A DNA stretch of 14,976 nucleotides. Origin: CADEED01 sp035525785. Lineage in GTDB: Bacteria > Pseudomonadota > Gammaproteobacteria > Steroidobacterales > Steroidobacteraceae. The position numbers were made by a program, and so were the translations under genes. Each line of letters opens with the position of its first letter. Position 1 is the first letter of the stretch. The DNA lies in NCBI GenBank assembly GCA_035525785.1, contig DATLDQ010000031.1, positions 1 through 14,976 on the forward strand. The letters are read 5' to 3'. This document shows positions 1 through 7,875 of this stretch, in pieces. The notes beneath the pieces are model-generated. The model saw nothing but the letters and a program-made list of their open reading frames with translations, searched no databases and was not told the origin of the DNA.

Positions 1-1657
1 CCGCGATGGGCTCGGGTTTCACGGGCGCGCAGCAGCGGGCGAAGCTGATCGGCAGGTCTTCCACGCCGGCCAGCACCACCGGGGAACGCGACGGTTTGCG
101 CGTGCGAGGACGTCGGCGCGGCGTCGCGGGGGCGATCGGTGCCGGCTCGGGTGCCTCGGCGACGGTGCCCGCCTTCTGGCCCGCTTCCTCGTCTAACTTC
201 CGGAACCAGGCGCGCACCTTGGACCGGCTCCGGGGGCTCGCGAGATAGCCCTGGGTTTCGGACAACCAGTCGCGGCTCGGCTGGGGATGCTTGTGCGTGA
301 TGATCTCGACGATCTCGCCATTGGCCAGCGCGCGCGTCAATGGAACGATGCGGCCGTTCACGCGGGCGCCGCGGCAGCGGTGCCCGAGATCGGTGTGCAC
401 GTGGTAGGCGAAGTCGAGCGGCGTCGCGCCGTGTGGCAGATCGACCACCTGGCCCTTGGGCGTGAGCGCGTAGACGCGGTCTTCGAACAGCTCGGAGCGC
501 ACCTGGTCGAGGAAGTCGCGGTCTTCCGCAGCGGGGCCGCCTTCGTGCTCGGGCGCGAGCAGCTTTCGAACCCACTCGATCTTGCGGTCGTACGATACGT
601 CCAGTGCCCGCGACTCCCTGGACGGTCGCTCTTTGTATTTCCAGTGGGCCGCGAGCCCGAGCTCCGCCTGGTCGTGCATCTCGCGCGTGCGGATCTGCAC
701 CTCCACGGCCTTGCCCTCGGGACCGAGCACCGCCGTGTGGATGGAGCGGTAGAAGTTATCCTTGGGCGTCGCGATGTAGTCGTCGAACTCGCCACGGATG
801 TACGTGTACGCGCCGTGCACCAACCCGAGTGCCGTGTAGCACTCGGCGACCGTGGCGACCACGATGCGCACGGCGCGCAGATCGAACACCTGCTCGAAGG
901 ACAGCTGCTTGCGGTCCATCTTCCGGAAGATGCTGTAGATGTGTTTGGGGCGGCCGTAGACCTCGCCGTCGATGCCCGCACCGCGCATCATCCCTTCGAG
1001 CATGCGGCAGAAGGCCGAGATATACAGCTCGCGGTCGGCGCGCTTTTCGGCGAGCGCCGCGGCGATGCGGCGGTAGTCATCGGGGCGCAGATAGCGGAAG
1101 GCCAGGTCTTCGAGCTCCCACTTGAGCTGCCAGAGGCCGAGGCGGTTCGCGAGTGGCGCGAACACCTCGCGCGTCTCCAGGGCGAGGCGCTCACGCGTGC
1201 CGGCGTGCCCGTCCTTCGCGGCGATGAGATCGACGAGCTGCCATGCCAATCGCGCCAGCACCAGGCGCGGGTCGCTGACCACGGACAGCAACATCTTGCG
1301 CAGCGCCTCGGCCTGCGCCGGCTCCAGGTGGTGCGAAGCCGCGGCCACGGGTGTGAGCCGGACGTCGCCGAAGTGGTCGAGCTCGCGCGCCAGTGCGCTC
1401 GACGCATGTCCGAAGTGCTGCTCGATTTCGCGCGACAGATCCGCGTGCGCCTCTCCCTCGCGTGCGAGCGCACCCAGAGCCGCCTGCGCGAGCAGCGCCG
1501 ACGCCAGGACGGCGTCCTCCGTCAGCGATGCCACGATGACCGCCGCTTCGGCCGCGCGATCGATAGCGGCACGCGACACTCCCCACTCCTCGAGGCGGGC
1601 GGCGTGCGAGTCGATCGTCTGGCGAAGCTGGGCGGAACAGGAATGAAGGTTGTGCAC
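1..1657 (-). CDS. relA: RelA, GTP pyrophosphokinase (ppGpp synthetase I), C-terminus cut by the left edge
   Basis: RelA makes (p)ppGpp from ATP and GTP/GDP on ribosomes stalled with uncharged tRNA (the stringent response). The minus-strand frame is open from a GTG at 1657 to the left edge, 552 codons. No ATG lies between the upstream in-frame stop and this GTG, so the start is the best available, although no strong ribosome binding site is visible. Visible in order: a decayed HD hydrolase-like region (about residues 10-190, without an HDxxED motif); the synthetase domain from YGRPKHIYSIFRKM (Y234), with EFDD at 290-293, SIHTAVLGPEGKAVEVQIRT and AAHWKYKE; a TGS domain from about 390 to 452 (RVYALTPKGQVVDLPHGATP); and the zinc-finger/CC region with Cys542-Cys543 (ARCCAPVKPEP). 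The ACT domain must lie outside the window. EFDD in place of RxKD, together with the dead HD region, marks monofunctional RelA rather than SpoT/Rel. The gene is divergent from ruvC. Confidence 0.95.
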   Translation of the reverse strand, partial: MHNLHSCSAQLRQTIDSHAARLEEWGVSRAAIDRAAEAAVIVASLTEDAVLASALLAQAALGALAREGEAHADLSREIEQHFGHASSALARELDHFGDVRLTPVAAASHHLEPAQAEALRKMLLSVVSDPRLVLARLAWQLVDLIAAKDGHAGTRERLALETREVFAPLANRLGLWQLKWELEDLAFRYLRPDDYRRIAAALAEKRADRELYISAFCRMLEGMMRGAGIDGEVYGRPKHIYSIFRKMDRKQLSFEQVFDLRAVRIVVATVAECYTALGLVHGAYTYIRGEFDDYIATPKDNFYRSIHTAVLGPEGKAVEVQIRTREMHDQAELGLAAHWKYKERPSRESRALDVSYDRKIEWVRKLLAPEHEGGPAAEDRDFLDQVRSELFEDRVYALTPKGQVVDLPHGATPLDFAYHVHTDLGHRCRGARVNGRIVPLTRALANGEIVEIITHKHPQPSRDWLSETQGYLASPRSRSKVRAWFRKLDEEAGQKAGTVAEAPEPAPIAPATPRRRPRTRKPSRSPVVLAGVEDLPISFARCCAPVKPEPIA

Positions 1658-1711
1658 GGGATTCGTCGTCGCGGGCTCGCGTCAGCGCTGCTGGCGCGGC
1701 TGTTTTGCGGC

Positions 1712-1717
1712 TATGAT
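1712..1717 (+). promoter_or_regulatory. Possible -10 box of a ruvC-operon promoter in the relA/ruvC divergent spacer
   Basis: TATGAT matches the sigma-70 -10 consensus at five of six positions and sits in the only AT-richer patch of the 205-bp relA-ruvC spacer. It would start transcription near 1724, about 140 nt before the ruvC ATG. No good -35 hexamer lies 16-18 bp upstream (the region reads about gctgctgg), so the call is weak. The rest of the spacer holds a short inverted repeat centred near 1820 (CCGGCCTGAGGCCGG) and no other gene. Confidence 0.3.
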
Positions 1718-1862
1718 ACGCGCAGATTTTCCCAAGCGGCGCAGGCCCTTACGAAGGCCCTCGCGAAGACGAGTACGACTGATGGCGCGATATCCCGGAG
1801 CATCCTGGCGCAGCTACCGGCCTGAGGCCGGCAAAGCCGCGCCCACGGTTTCGGTGGTCCGG

Positions 1863-2372
1863 ATGTCGGCGCGCGCATCGTCGCGGATTCTCGGCCTCGA
1901 CCCCGGCTCACTGCGCACCGGCTATGGCGTCATCGATTGCGCCGGCGGCAGTCTCACCATCGTCGCGCAAGGGTGCATCGCCACTTCGGGTGGGCCGCTG
2001 GCCGATCGCCTCCGCATCATTCACGCGCGAGTGGCCGAGCTCATCGCGCTGCACCGTCCGCGGGAAGTCGCCGTCGAACGCGTATTCCTCGCGAAGAACG
2101 CCGACAGCGCGCTCAAGCTGGGTCAGGCTCGCGGCGCCGCTCTGGCGGCGGTGCCCGCGTCGCTGGGCGTGCACGAGTACGCGCCGCGGGCGGTGAAACT
2201 CGCGGTGGTGGGCACGGGCGGCGCCGAAAAGGCCCAGGTGGCGCACATGGTCAAACAACTGTTGCGCGTCGACCTGCGGCTGGCGGCCGACGCCGCGGAC
2301 GCGCTGGCCATCGCCATCTGCCATGCGCACACCCGCAACCTGGAGCCAGTCGCTCATGGAAGTGGAGCGTGA
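1863..2372 (+). CDS. ruvC: RuvC, crossover junction endodeoxyribonuclease
   Basis: RuvC is the dimeric Mg2+-dependent nuclease that cuts Holliday junctions brought to it by RuvAB, in the cytoplasm. The 169-residue protein is of normal family length. The four acidic catalytic residues are visible: Asp13 (ILGLDPGSLRTGYG), Glu72 (VAVERVFLAKN), and Asp143 and Asp146 (AADAADALAIAICH). The frame is open much further upstream (ATG at 1782 and earlier). The ATG at 1863 is chosen because it places the first catalytic aspartate at the usual distance from the N-terminus and has a GGTGG purine run just upstream; the 1782 start would add a 27-residue extension unlike the family. It is the first gene of the long plus-strand unit. 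Its stop overlaps the ruvA start by 4 nt (GTGA), indicating coupled translation. The yebC gene often found before ruvC is absent here. Confidence 0.95.
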   Translation: MSARASSRILGLDPGSLRTGYGVIDCAGGSLTIVAQGCIATSGGPLADRLRIIHARVAELIALHRPREVAVERVFLAKNADSALKLGQARGAALAAVPASLGVHEYAPRAVKLAVVGTGGAEKAQVAHMVKQLLRVDLRLAADAADALAIAICHAHTRNLEPVAHGSGA

Positions 2373-2965
2373 TCGGTTTCGTACGCGGAAAGCTCGTCAT
2401 CAAGGCGCCGCCCCATCTCACGGTGGACGTGGGTGGCGTCGGCTATGACATCGAAGCGCCCATGTCCACGTTCTACACGCTGCCCGCGCTCGGCAGCGAC
2501 GTGCGGCTGCTCACGCATCTCGTGGTACGCGAGGACGCGCACATCCTCTACGGCTTCGGCACGCAGGAAGAACGCGCGCTGTTCCGCAACCTGCTCAAGG
2601 TCTCGCAGATCGGTCCCAAGATCGCATTGGCGATTCTCTCGGGCGTGAGCGTCGAGGGCTTTGCCACGCTCGTGAAGCTGCAGGATGCCGCCGCGCTGAC
2701 CCGGATCCCTGGCGTAGGGCGGAAGAAGGCCGAACTGGTGTTGCTCGAAATGAAGGACCGGCTCGACGCCGTGAACGAGGCGACGATGAGTGGCGCGATT
2801 CCGGCCACCGCGTCGAGCACGGAAGGGGAAGCGTGGAACGCGCTGGTTGCGCTCGGCTACAAGCCTGGCGAGGTCACCGCCATGCTCAAGCCCTTCGCGG
2901 GCCAGGGCGTGACCACCGAAGAGCTCATCCGGCGCGCCTTGCAGGGCACGGTGCGTGCGCAATGA
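2369..2965 (+). CDS. ruvA: RuvA, Holliday junction DNA-binding subunit
   Basis: RuvA binds the four-way junction as a tetramer and loads the RuvB motors for branch migration. The 198-residue protein begins (V/M)IGFVRGKLV, equivalent to the family's MIGRLRG. It has an N-terminal OB-fold (about 1-63: VDVGGVGYDIEAP, HLVVREDAHILYGF), a helix-hairpin-helix region (about 70-135: LLKVSQIGPKIALAILSG and LTRIPGVGRKKAELVLLEMKD), an acidic/Ala linker and a C-terminal RuvB-contact domain (about 150-198: EAWNALVALGYKPGEV). The GTG start at 2369 is set by homology and preceded by a purine-rich GGAAGTGGAG. It overlaps the ruvC stop by 4 nt, and its own stop overlaps the ruvB ATG by 4 nt (ATGA). Confidence 0.95.
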   Translation: MIGFVRGKLVIKAPPHLTVDVGGVGYDIEAPMSTFYTLPALGSDVRLLTHLVVREDAHILYGFGTQEERALFRNLLKVSQIGPKIALAILSGVSVEGFATLVKLQDAAALTRIPGVGRKKAELVLLEMKDRLDAVNEATMSGAIPATASSTEGEAWNALVALGYKPGEVTAMLKPFAGQGVTTEELIRRALQGTVRAQ

Positions 2966-4011
2966 ACGCGCCGCCCGAAACGAACCAGCGGATCATCAGC
3001 GCCACCGCCTCCACCGAGGAGGAGGCCGTCGATCGCGCCATACGCCCGAAAAAGCTCGCGGACTACGTCGGCCAGGAGCAGGTGAAGGCGCAGCTCGAGA
3101 TCTTCGTGCAGGCGGCGGTGAAGCGCGGCGAGGCGCTCGATCACACGCTCATCTTCGGGCCGCCCGGTCTCGGCAAGACCACGCTCGCCAACATCCTCGC
3201 GAGCGAGCTCGGCGTGAACCTGCGACAGACCTCGGGTCCGGTGCTCGAGCGACCCGGCGATCTCGCGGCGCTGTTGACCAATCTCCAGCCGCGCGATGTG
3301 CTCTTCATCGACGAGATCCATCGGTTGAGCGCGGTGGTCGAAGAAGTGCTCTATCCCGCGATGGAGGACTACCAGCTCGACATCATGATCGGCGAGGGGC
3401 CGGCGGCGCGCTCCATCAAGCTCGCATTGCAGCCGTTCACGCTCATCGGCGCGACCACGCGCGCGGGCCTGCTGACCTCGCCGCTGCGCGACCGCTTCGG
3501 CATCGTGCAGCGGCTCGAGTTCTACACCACGCCCGAGCTCGAACGCATCGTGACGCGTTCGGCGGGCATCCTGGGCGTGCCCATCGACGGCGACGGCGCG
3601 CAGCGCATCGCGCAGCGTTCCCGCGGCACGCCGCGCATCACCAACCGGCTGCTGCGCCGGGTGCGCGACTATGCGGAGGTGAAGGGCAGCGGCCGCATCG
3701 ACGAGGTCACCGCGCGCGCCGCGCTCGACCTGCTCGAGGTGGATCCGCAGGGCTTCGATGCGCTCGACCGCAAGTTGTTAGGCACGATCATCGAGAAGTT
3801 CGATGGCGGCCCGGTGGGCATCGAGAGCCTCGCGGCGGCGGTCGGCGAGGAGCGCGGCACGCTCGAGGATGTCATCGAGCCCTTCCTGATCCAGCAGGGC
3901 TTCCTCATGCGCACCGCCCGTGGCCGGATGGCGACACGCGCCGCCTACCTGCACTTCGGGCTCAAGGTGCCCGAGCGCGCGCTGACCAACCTGCCGCTGT
4001 TCGAGCCATGA
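2962..4011 (+). CDS. ruvB: RuvB, Holliday junction branch-migration ATPase
   Basis: RuvB is the hexameric AAA+ motor that drives branch migration with RuvA. The 349-residue protein is of usual length (E. coli about 336). Visible elements: RIRPKKLADYVGQ-type lead-in (RAIRPKKLADYVGQ, 27-37), Walker A GPPGLGKTT (66-74), Walker B LFIDEIH (114-120), sensor 1 GATTR (163-167), RSPLRDRFG-like arginine-finger region (LTSPLRDRFG, 171-180), sensor 2 RGTPRITNRLLRRVRDYA (221-238), and the C-terminal winged-helix domain with RGTLEDVIEPFLIQQGF (298-314) and RTARGR (317-322). The start is the ATG in the ATGA overlap with ruvA. A 31-nt gap leads to ybgC. All key ATPase residues are intact, so the protein should be functional. 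Confidence 0.97.
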   Translation: MNAPPETNQRIISATASTEEEAVDRAIRPKKLADYVGQEQVKAQLEIFVQAAVKRGEALDHTLIFGPPGLGKTTLANILASELGVNLRQTSGPVLERPGDLAALLTNLQPRDVLFIDEIHRLSAVVEEVLYPAMEDYQLDIMIGEGPAARSIKLALQPFTLIGATTRAGLLTSPLRDRFGIVQRLEFYTTPELERIVTRSAGILGVPIDGDGAQRIAQRSRGTPRITNRLLRRVRDYAEVKGSGRIDEVTARAALDLLEVDPQGFDALDRKLLGTIIEKFDGGPVGIESLAAAVGEERGTLEDVIEPFLIQQGFLMRTARGRMATRAAYLHFGLKVPERALTNLPLFEP

Positions 4012-4042
4012 ACCCTGGTCGATCCATTAAAGACGGCCGGCC

Positions 4043-4435
4043 ATGACGGAATTCATCTGGCGAGCCCGTGTCTACTGGGAGGACACGGACGGCGGAGGTG
4101 TGGTTTTCTACGCCAACTATCTCAAGTACATGGAACGCGCGCGCACCGAGTGGCTGCGCGCCATGGGGCATGCGCAGAGCGAGCTCGCGCAGAAGTTCGG
4201 CTTCGTGTTCGCGGTCGCCGAGGTCAAGCTCGACTACCGCAGGCCCGCGCGCCTCGACGACGAGTTGCTGATCTCGTGTGTGCCGGTGCCAGAGGGGCGC
4301 GTGTCCATCCGCTTCCGGCAGGTGATCAAGCGCGGCGACGAAGTACTGGTCGAAGGCGAAGTGCGCGTCGCCTGTGTCGACGCGAAGACTTTCCGGCCGC
4401 GCAGACTTCCCCCGTTCATAGAGACAGGTTCATAA
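4043..4435 (+). CDS. ybgC: YbgC-type acyl-CoA thioesterase (hotdog fold)
   Basis: A 130-residue single hotdog-fold thioesterase of the 4-hydroxybenzoyl-CoA thioesterase family. The enzyme hydrolyses short-chain or fatty acyl-CoA and is cotranscribed with the Tol-Pal genes in many Proteobacteria; E. coli YbgC interacts with acyl carrier protein and phospholipid-synthesis enzymes. The signature VYWEDTDGGGVVFYANYL occupies about 10-27, followed by KYMERARTEWLR. The catalytic aspartate corresponds to Asp16 (second Asp of EDTDGGG). YRRPARLDDEL (65-75) and the final VDAKTFRPRRLP are also family features. The N-terminus aligns well with the E. coli protein, supporting the ATG at 4043. The stop is 9 nt before tolQ. 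Its role in the envelope is inferred from position only. Confidence 0.93.
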   Translation: MTEFIWRARVYWEDTDGGGVVFYANYLKYMERARTEWLRAMGHAQSELAQKFGFVFAVAEVKLDYRRPARLDDELLISCVPVPEGRVSIRFRQVIKRGDEVLVEGEVRVACVDAKTFRPRRLPPFIETGS

Positions 4436-4444
4436 AGGTGATCG

Positions 4445-5137
4445 ATGGAGAATGAACTCAGCATAGTGCGGCTGGTCCTGGACGCGAGCCCGGTGGTGCA
4501 GGCCGTCATGGGCCTCCTGCTGCTGGCGTCGCTGATGTCCTGGACCATCATCTTCCGCAAGCGCTCGCTGCTCTCGAAGGCGCATGACGAAGCCGAAAAC
4601 TTCGAAAACAGCTTCTGGAAGGGCGGCGACCTCACGGCGTTGTACCGGCAGATAGAAGGCCGCGGCGGCGCCACCGGCATGTCGAGCATCTTCGAGTTCG
4701 GCTTTCGCGAGTTCGCGCGCCTGAAGCAGGGTGGCATCGCGCCGGACCAGCTGCTCGAGGGCGCGCGCCGCGCCATGCGAGTGGGCCAGCTCAAGGAGCT
4801 GGAGAAGCTAGAGGAGAGTCTCGCGAACCTCGCGACCATCGGTTCCACCAGTCCCTATGTCGGCTTGTTCGGTACCGTGTGGGGCATCATGAGCGCCTTC
4901 GTGGCGCTCGGGGGCGTGCAGCAGGCGACGCTTGCGATGGTGGCGCCCGGCATCGCCGAAGCGCTGATCGCCACTGCCATCGGCTTGTTCGCGGCAATTC
5001 CCGCGGTCATCGCCTACAACCGCTACGCGGACCAGGTCAGCCGCCTGGAGTTGCGCTACGAGGCGTTCATGGACGAGTTCTCGACCATCCTGCAGCGCTA
5101 CGCCGGCAGCGGCACGGCTGCCGCGCGCGCGAACTGA
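4445..5137 (+). CDS. tolQ: TolQ, proton-channel subunit of the Tol-Pal system
   Basis: TolQ is the inner-membrane MotA/TolQ/ExbB-family stator that with TolR uses the proton motive force to energise TolA during outer-membrane constriction. The 230-residue protein has three hydrophobic segments at about 16-38, 133-155 and 168-190, with a long cytoplasmic loop between the first two. The conserved channel threonines are present: Thr144 (GLFGTVWGIM) and Thr177 (EALIATAIGLF), equivalent to the E. coli T145/T178 pair. An AAGGTGA-like ribosome binding site just after the ybgC stop supports the ATG at 4445. The Ala-rich C-terminal tail (GTAAARAN) is unremarkable. tolR starts 8 nt downstream. Confidence 0.97.
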   Translation: MENELSIVRLVLDASPVVQAVMGLLLLASLMSWTIIFRKRSLLSKAHDEAENFENSFWKGGDLTALYRQIEGRGGATGMSSIFEFGFREFARLKQGGIAPDQLLEGARRAMRVGQLKELEKLEESLANLATIGSTSPYVGLFGTVWGIMSAFVALGGVQQATLAMVAPGIAEALIATAIGLFAAIPAVIAYNRYADQVSRLELRYEAFMDEFSTILQRYAGSGTAAARAN

Positions 5138-5145
5138 GTCCGGAC

Positions 5146-5610
5146 ATGGCTTCCATGCAACAGAAAGGTCGCCGCCGCCGCCTCATGGGCGAGATCAACG
5201 TGGTGCCATACATCGACGTGATGCTGGTGTTGCTGATCATCTTCATGATCACGGCGCCACTGCTCACGGAGGGCATCAAGGTCGAGTTGCCCAAGGCGCA
5301 GGCGCGCGGGATGTCGCCCGAGATGCTCAAGGACGTCAAACCCATCATCCTGAGCATCGACGAACGCGGCCAGCTCTTCCTGAACTACAACGATCCTGAA
5401 GACGCGCCTCTCGATGCCGCGACCGTCGAAGCACAGGCGTCGGCGGTCCTGCGCCGTGCGCCGGAGACCGCGGTTCTGGTGCGCGGCGACTACCGCGTGG
5501 CCTACGGCGAGATCGTCGCGGCCATGACCATCCTGCAGCGCGCGGGCGCCGAGAAGGTTGGTTTCGTCACGCAGCCGGCGGATCGCAAGAACGACGGCAA
5601 AAAGAAGTAA
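5146..5610 (+). CDS. tolR: TolR, proton-channel/peptidoglycan-binding subunit of Tol-Pal
   Basis: TolR is the ExbD-family partner of TolQ. The 154-residue protein has a basic cytoplasmic N-terminus (KGRRRRLMGEIN), a single membrane segment (about 20-41) containing the essential proton-carrying Asp24 (VVPYIDVMLVLL, equivalent to E. coli Asp23), and a periplasmic domain (about 45-145) ending in GAEKVGFVTQP and a lysine-rich tail. The ATG at 5146 gives the usual 20-odd residues before the membrane segment; an ATG at 5155 is an equally possible start three codons later. Neither has a strong ribosome binding site, so reinitiation after tolQ, 8 nt upstream, is likely. The stop overlaps the tolA start by one base (TAATG). 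Confidence 0.96.
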   Translation: MASMQQKGRRRRLMGEINVVPYIDVMLVLLIIFMITAPLLTEGIKVELPKAQARGMSPEMLKDVKPIILSIDERGQLFLNYNDPEDAPLDAATVEAQASAVLRRAPETAVLVRGDYRVAYGEIVAAMTILQRAGAEKVGFVTQPADRKNDGKKK

Positions 5611-6524
5611 TGCCGCCCAGTTCCCGGCAATCGCTCACCAAAGGCCGCTGGCGCGCCGTCGCGCTCTCGCTATTCGTGCACGGGCTCATCATCGCGGCGG
5701 CGGTGCTCGGCTGGTTCACGTGGAAACACGAGCCGCCCCCGACCACGTTGGCCATCGACGCCACGGTGGTCGACGAACGCGCGCTCAAGGGCGCCAACAA
5801 ACTTCCTGAAGTCGCGCCCGAGCCGCCGCCCGAGGAACCGAAGCCGGAGCCCGTGCCCGAACCGGAGCCCGAACCCGAGCAACCGCCGCCCGAAGAGCAG
5901 GGTCCGCCGGCGCCGGATCCCGAGGAGCTGAAGCGCAAGGAAGAAGAGCGCATCGCGGCGGAGCAAGCCGAGCAGCAGAAGAAGGAACGCGAGCAGCTGG
6001 AGGCTGAGAAGCAGGAACAGGAGCGTCTCGTCGCCGAGAAAAAGGAGGCCGAGAAGCAGGCGGCCGCGAAGGCCGCAGCCGAGAAGGTTGCAGCAGAAAA
6101 AGCCGCCGCGGAGAAGAGGGCGGCGGAGAAGAAGAAGGCCGACGACGCCCGCAAGGCCGCGGAAGAAAAGGCGCGGCAGGCGGCCCAGGAGGAACTTAGG
6201 CGCAGCCTCGAGGCCGAAGAGCGGGGCAATGCGGCCCGAAACAGTGCGGAAGCGAACCGCTGGTATGCATCCATCGTGGCCAAGATCGAGCGCGCGTGGA
6301 TCAAACCACCCTCGGCGGTGCCGGGCGTCACCTGCGTGGTGCTCGTGAGCCAGGTGCCGGGTGGTGAGGTCACCTCGGTGCGCGTCAGCAGCTGCAGCGT
6401 GAGCGATGCCGCGCTGCGCGAATCGGTGGAGGCGGCGGTGTACCGGGCCTCACCGCTGCCCACGCCACCACAGGGCGTGCCGTTCGAACGCAATTTGGAG
6501 CTAACATTCGCACCCAACCAATGA
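5610..6524 (+). CDS. tolA: TolA, trans-envelope bridging protein of Tol-Pal
   Basis: TolA spans the periplasm, links the TolQR motor to TolB-Pal and is the entry point for some colicins and filamentous phages in other species. The 304-residue protein has a short cytoplasmic start, one membrane helix (about 15-37, retaining the Ser20...His24 pair of the TolQR-contact motif SxxxH), a Pro/Glu-rich rod (about 66-105, with PEPEPEPEPE), a highly charged Ala/Lys/Glu coiled coil (about 106-208), and a C-terminal globular domain (about 213-304: NRWYASIVAKIERAW). Cys242 and Cys262 are placed as the disulphide usual in this domain. The Pro-Glu rod before the helix resembles TonB more than E. coli TolA; whether this is lineage-typical cannot be judged here. 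It begins inside the tolR stop and overlaps the tolB ATG by 4 nt. Confidence 0.95.
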   Translation: MPPSSRQSLTKGRWRAVALSLFVHGLIIAAAVLGWFTWKHEPPPTTLAIDATVVDERALKGANKLPEVAPEPPPEEPKPEPVPEPEPEPEQPPPEEQGPPAPDPEELKRKEEERIAAEQAEQQKKEREQLEAEKQEQERLVAEKKEAEKQAAAKAAAEKVAAEKAAAEKRAAEKKKADDARKAAEEKARQAAQEELRRSLEAEERGNAARNSAEANRWYASIVAKIERAWIKPPSAVPGVTCVVLVSQVPGGEVTSVRVSSCSVSDAALRESVEAAVYRASPLPTPPQGVPFERNLELTFAPNQ

Positions 6525-7831
6525 ACAGGCGCATGAAAAAACTCGTTTCCCTGATGATCTCACTGGCGGCGCTGGCGGGTACCCTGCCGGCCCAGGCGCA
6601 ACTACGCCTCACCATTTCCTCCGGCGTCACCGATCCCATTCCGATTGCCGTGGTGCCCTTCGCGCGCGCGGTGCCCGCCGATGGCGGCGTCGACGTGGCG
6701 TCCATCATCCAGAAAGACCTGGAGAGCACCGGTCGCTTCAAGGGCATGGACCGCCGCGACATGATCAACACGCCCACCACCTTCGCAGCCGTGGATGCCG
6801 CGTCGTGGAAGCAGATGCGCAACGACTACGTGGTCGTGGGTCGTGTCACTTCGCTGCCCGACGGCCGCGTAAAAGTCGAAGCCGATCTCGTCAATGCGCT
6901 TACCGGCGTTCACATGGATTCGCCGAATTCCACGGCGCAGCCCGACAACCTGCGCATGGCGGCCCATCGGGTCGCGGATGCCTTGCATCAGAAGATGCTG
7001 GGTGTACCGGGCGCTTTCGCGACCAAGATCGCTTACATCTCGGTAGACGGTCGGCCCCCGAACCAGAAGTATGAGCTCTACGTCGCCGACTCCGACGGCG
7101 CCAGCCGCAAACGCATCGGCAGCTCGAACCTGCCGCTCATGTCGCCGGCCTGGTCGCCGAATGGCGAGTGGCTGGCATATGTGTCTTTCGAGCGGCGCAC
7201 CTCCGCGGTGTTCGTTCAGGAGGTGCGCACGGGCCGCAAGATCCTCGTCTCCGCGCGGGCCGGCATCAATGGCGCCCCGACCTACTCGCGTGACGGCAAG
7301 AAGCTCGCGCTCACGCTCTCGGGCAGCAACGGCAACCTCGATCTCTATCTACTCGACCTCGGCAGCCAGCAGCTCACGCGGCTCACCGACGACCCGGGCA
7401 TCGACACCGAGGCGAGCTTCGACGACAAGGGCAACGTGTATTTCACGTCGGACCGATCCGGCAGCCCGCAGATCTACCGTCTGACACCCGGAAGCGCGGA
7501 CCGTCCCAAACGCGTGACTTTCACCGGTTCCTACAACGCGCGTCCCCGCATCTCGCCGGACGGCAAACAATTGGCGATGCTCACGCTGGCGGATGGCGCG
7601 TACCGTATCGCCATCCAGGACCTCGCGAGCAACAACCTGACCGTGCTGTCGAAGGGGCGCCAGGAAGAATCGCCAAGCTTCGCGCCCAATGGCGCCATGC
7701 TGATCTTCGCGGGACGCGAGCGGGGACAGGGTGTCCTGCAGACCGTCTCCACCGATGGCCTCACCACCGGGCGGTTGGACGCCGATGCCGGTGAGGTCCG
7801 CGAGCCGATCTGGGGACCCTATCTTCCGTAA
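6521..7831 (+). CDS. tolB: TolB, periplasmic beta-propeller of Tol-Pal
   Basis: TolB is the periplasmic protein that shuttles between Pal and TolA. The 436-residue product has a Sec signal peptide (basic MNRRMKK, hydrophobic core, cleavage predicted after AQA at 26), an N-terminal alpha/beta domain (about 27-165, containing VVPFARA and GRVTSLPDGRVKVEADL), and a six-bladed propeller of TolB/PD40 repeats (about 170-436: SPAWSPNGEWLAYVSF, APTYSRDGKKLALTLS, EASFDDKGNVYFTSDRSG, ARPRISPDGKQLAML, SPSFAPNGAMLIFAG). The ATG at 6521 overlaps the tolA stop (ATGA). An ATG at 6533 is an alternative that would shorten the signal by four residues without changing the mature protein. Confidence 0.97.
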   Translation: MNRRMKKLVSLMISLAALAGTLPAQAQLRLTISSGVTDPIPIAVVPFARAVPADGGVDVASIIQKDLESTGRFKGMDRRDMINTPTTFAAVDAASWKQMRNDYVVVGRVTSLPDGRVKVEADLVNALTGVHMDSPNSTAQPDNLRMAAHRVADALHQKMLGVPGAFATKIAYISVDGRPPNQKYELYVADSDGASRKRIGSSNLPLMSPAWSPNGEWLAYVSFERRTSAVFVQEVRTGRKILVSARAGINGAPTYSRDGKKLALTLSGSNGNLDLYLLDLGSQQLTRLTDDPGIDTEASFDDKGNVYFTSDRSGSPQIYRLTPGSADRPKRVTFTGSYNARPRISPDGKQLAMLTLADGAYRIAIQDLASNNLTVLSKGRQEESPSFAPNGAMLIFAGRERGQGVLQTVSTDGLTTGRLDADAGEVREPIWGPYLP

Positions 7832-7864
7832 TCTGGCCCTGAGCCTTCAGAAATCGAATGAAAA

Positions 7865-7868
7865 AAGG
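7865..7868 (+). promoter_or_regulatory. Ribosome binding site deciding the pal start
   Basis: AAGG in an A-rich run lies 7 nt before the ATG at 7876. The two earlier in-frame ATGs (7858 and 7870) either precede it or are too close to use it, so the third is preferred as the pal start. Confidence 0.6.
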
Positions 7869-7875
7869 TATGCAC

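Noticed and set aside
358..1473. Several Ser/Arg-rich minus-strand frames suggesting a broken or frameshifted relA
   Set aside because: The true RelA frame is continuous from 1657 to the edge; the short frames are out-of-frame shadows, so there is no frameshift.
287..1825. A 512-codon plus-strand open frame opposite relA
   Set aside because: The minus-strand frame encodes a clear RelA; the plus frame is an antisense shadow in GC-rich DNA with no recognisable domain and an Arg/Val/His-rich composition typical of such shadows.
1782..1862. Possible N-terminal extension of RuvC or a leader peptide starting at 1782
   Set aside because: The stretch is in frame with ruvC without a stop, so it is not a separate leader peptide, and RuvC proteins do not carry such an extension. 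A non-standard start cannot be fully excluded.
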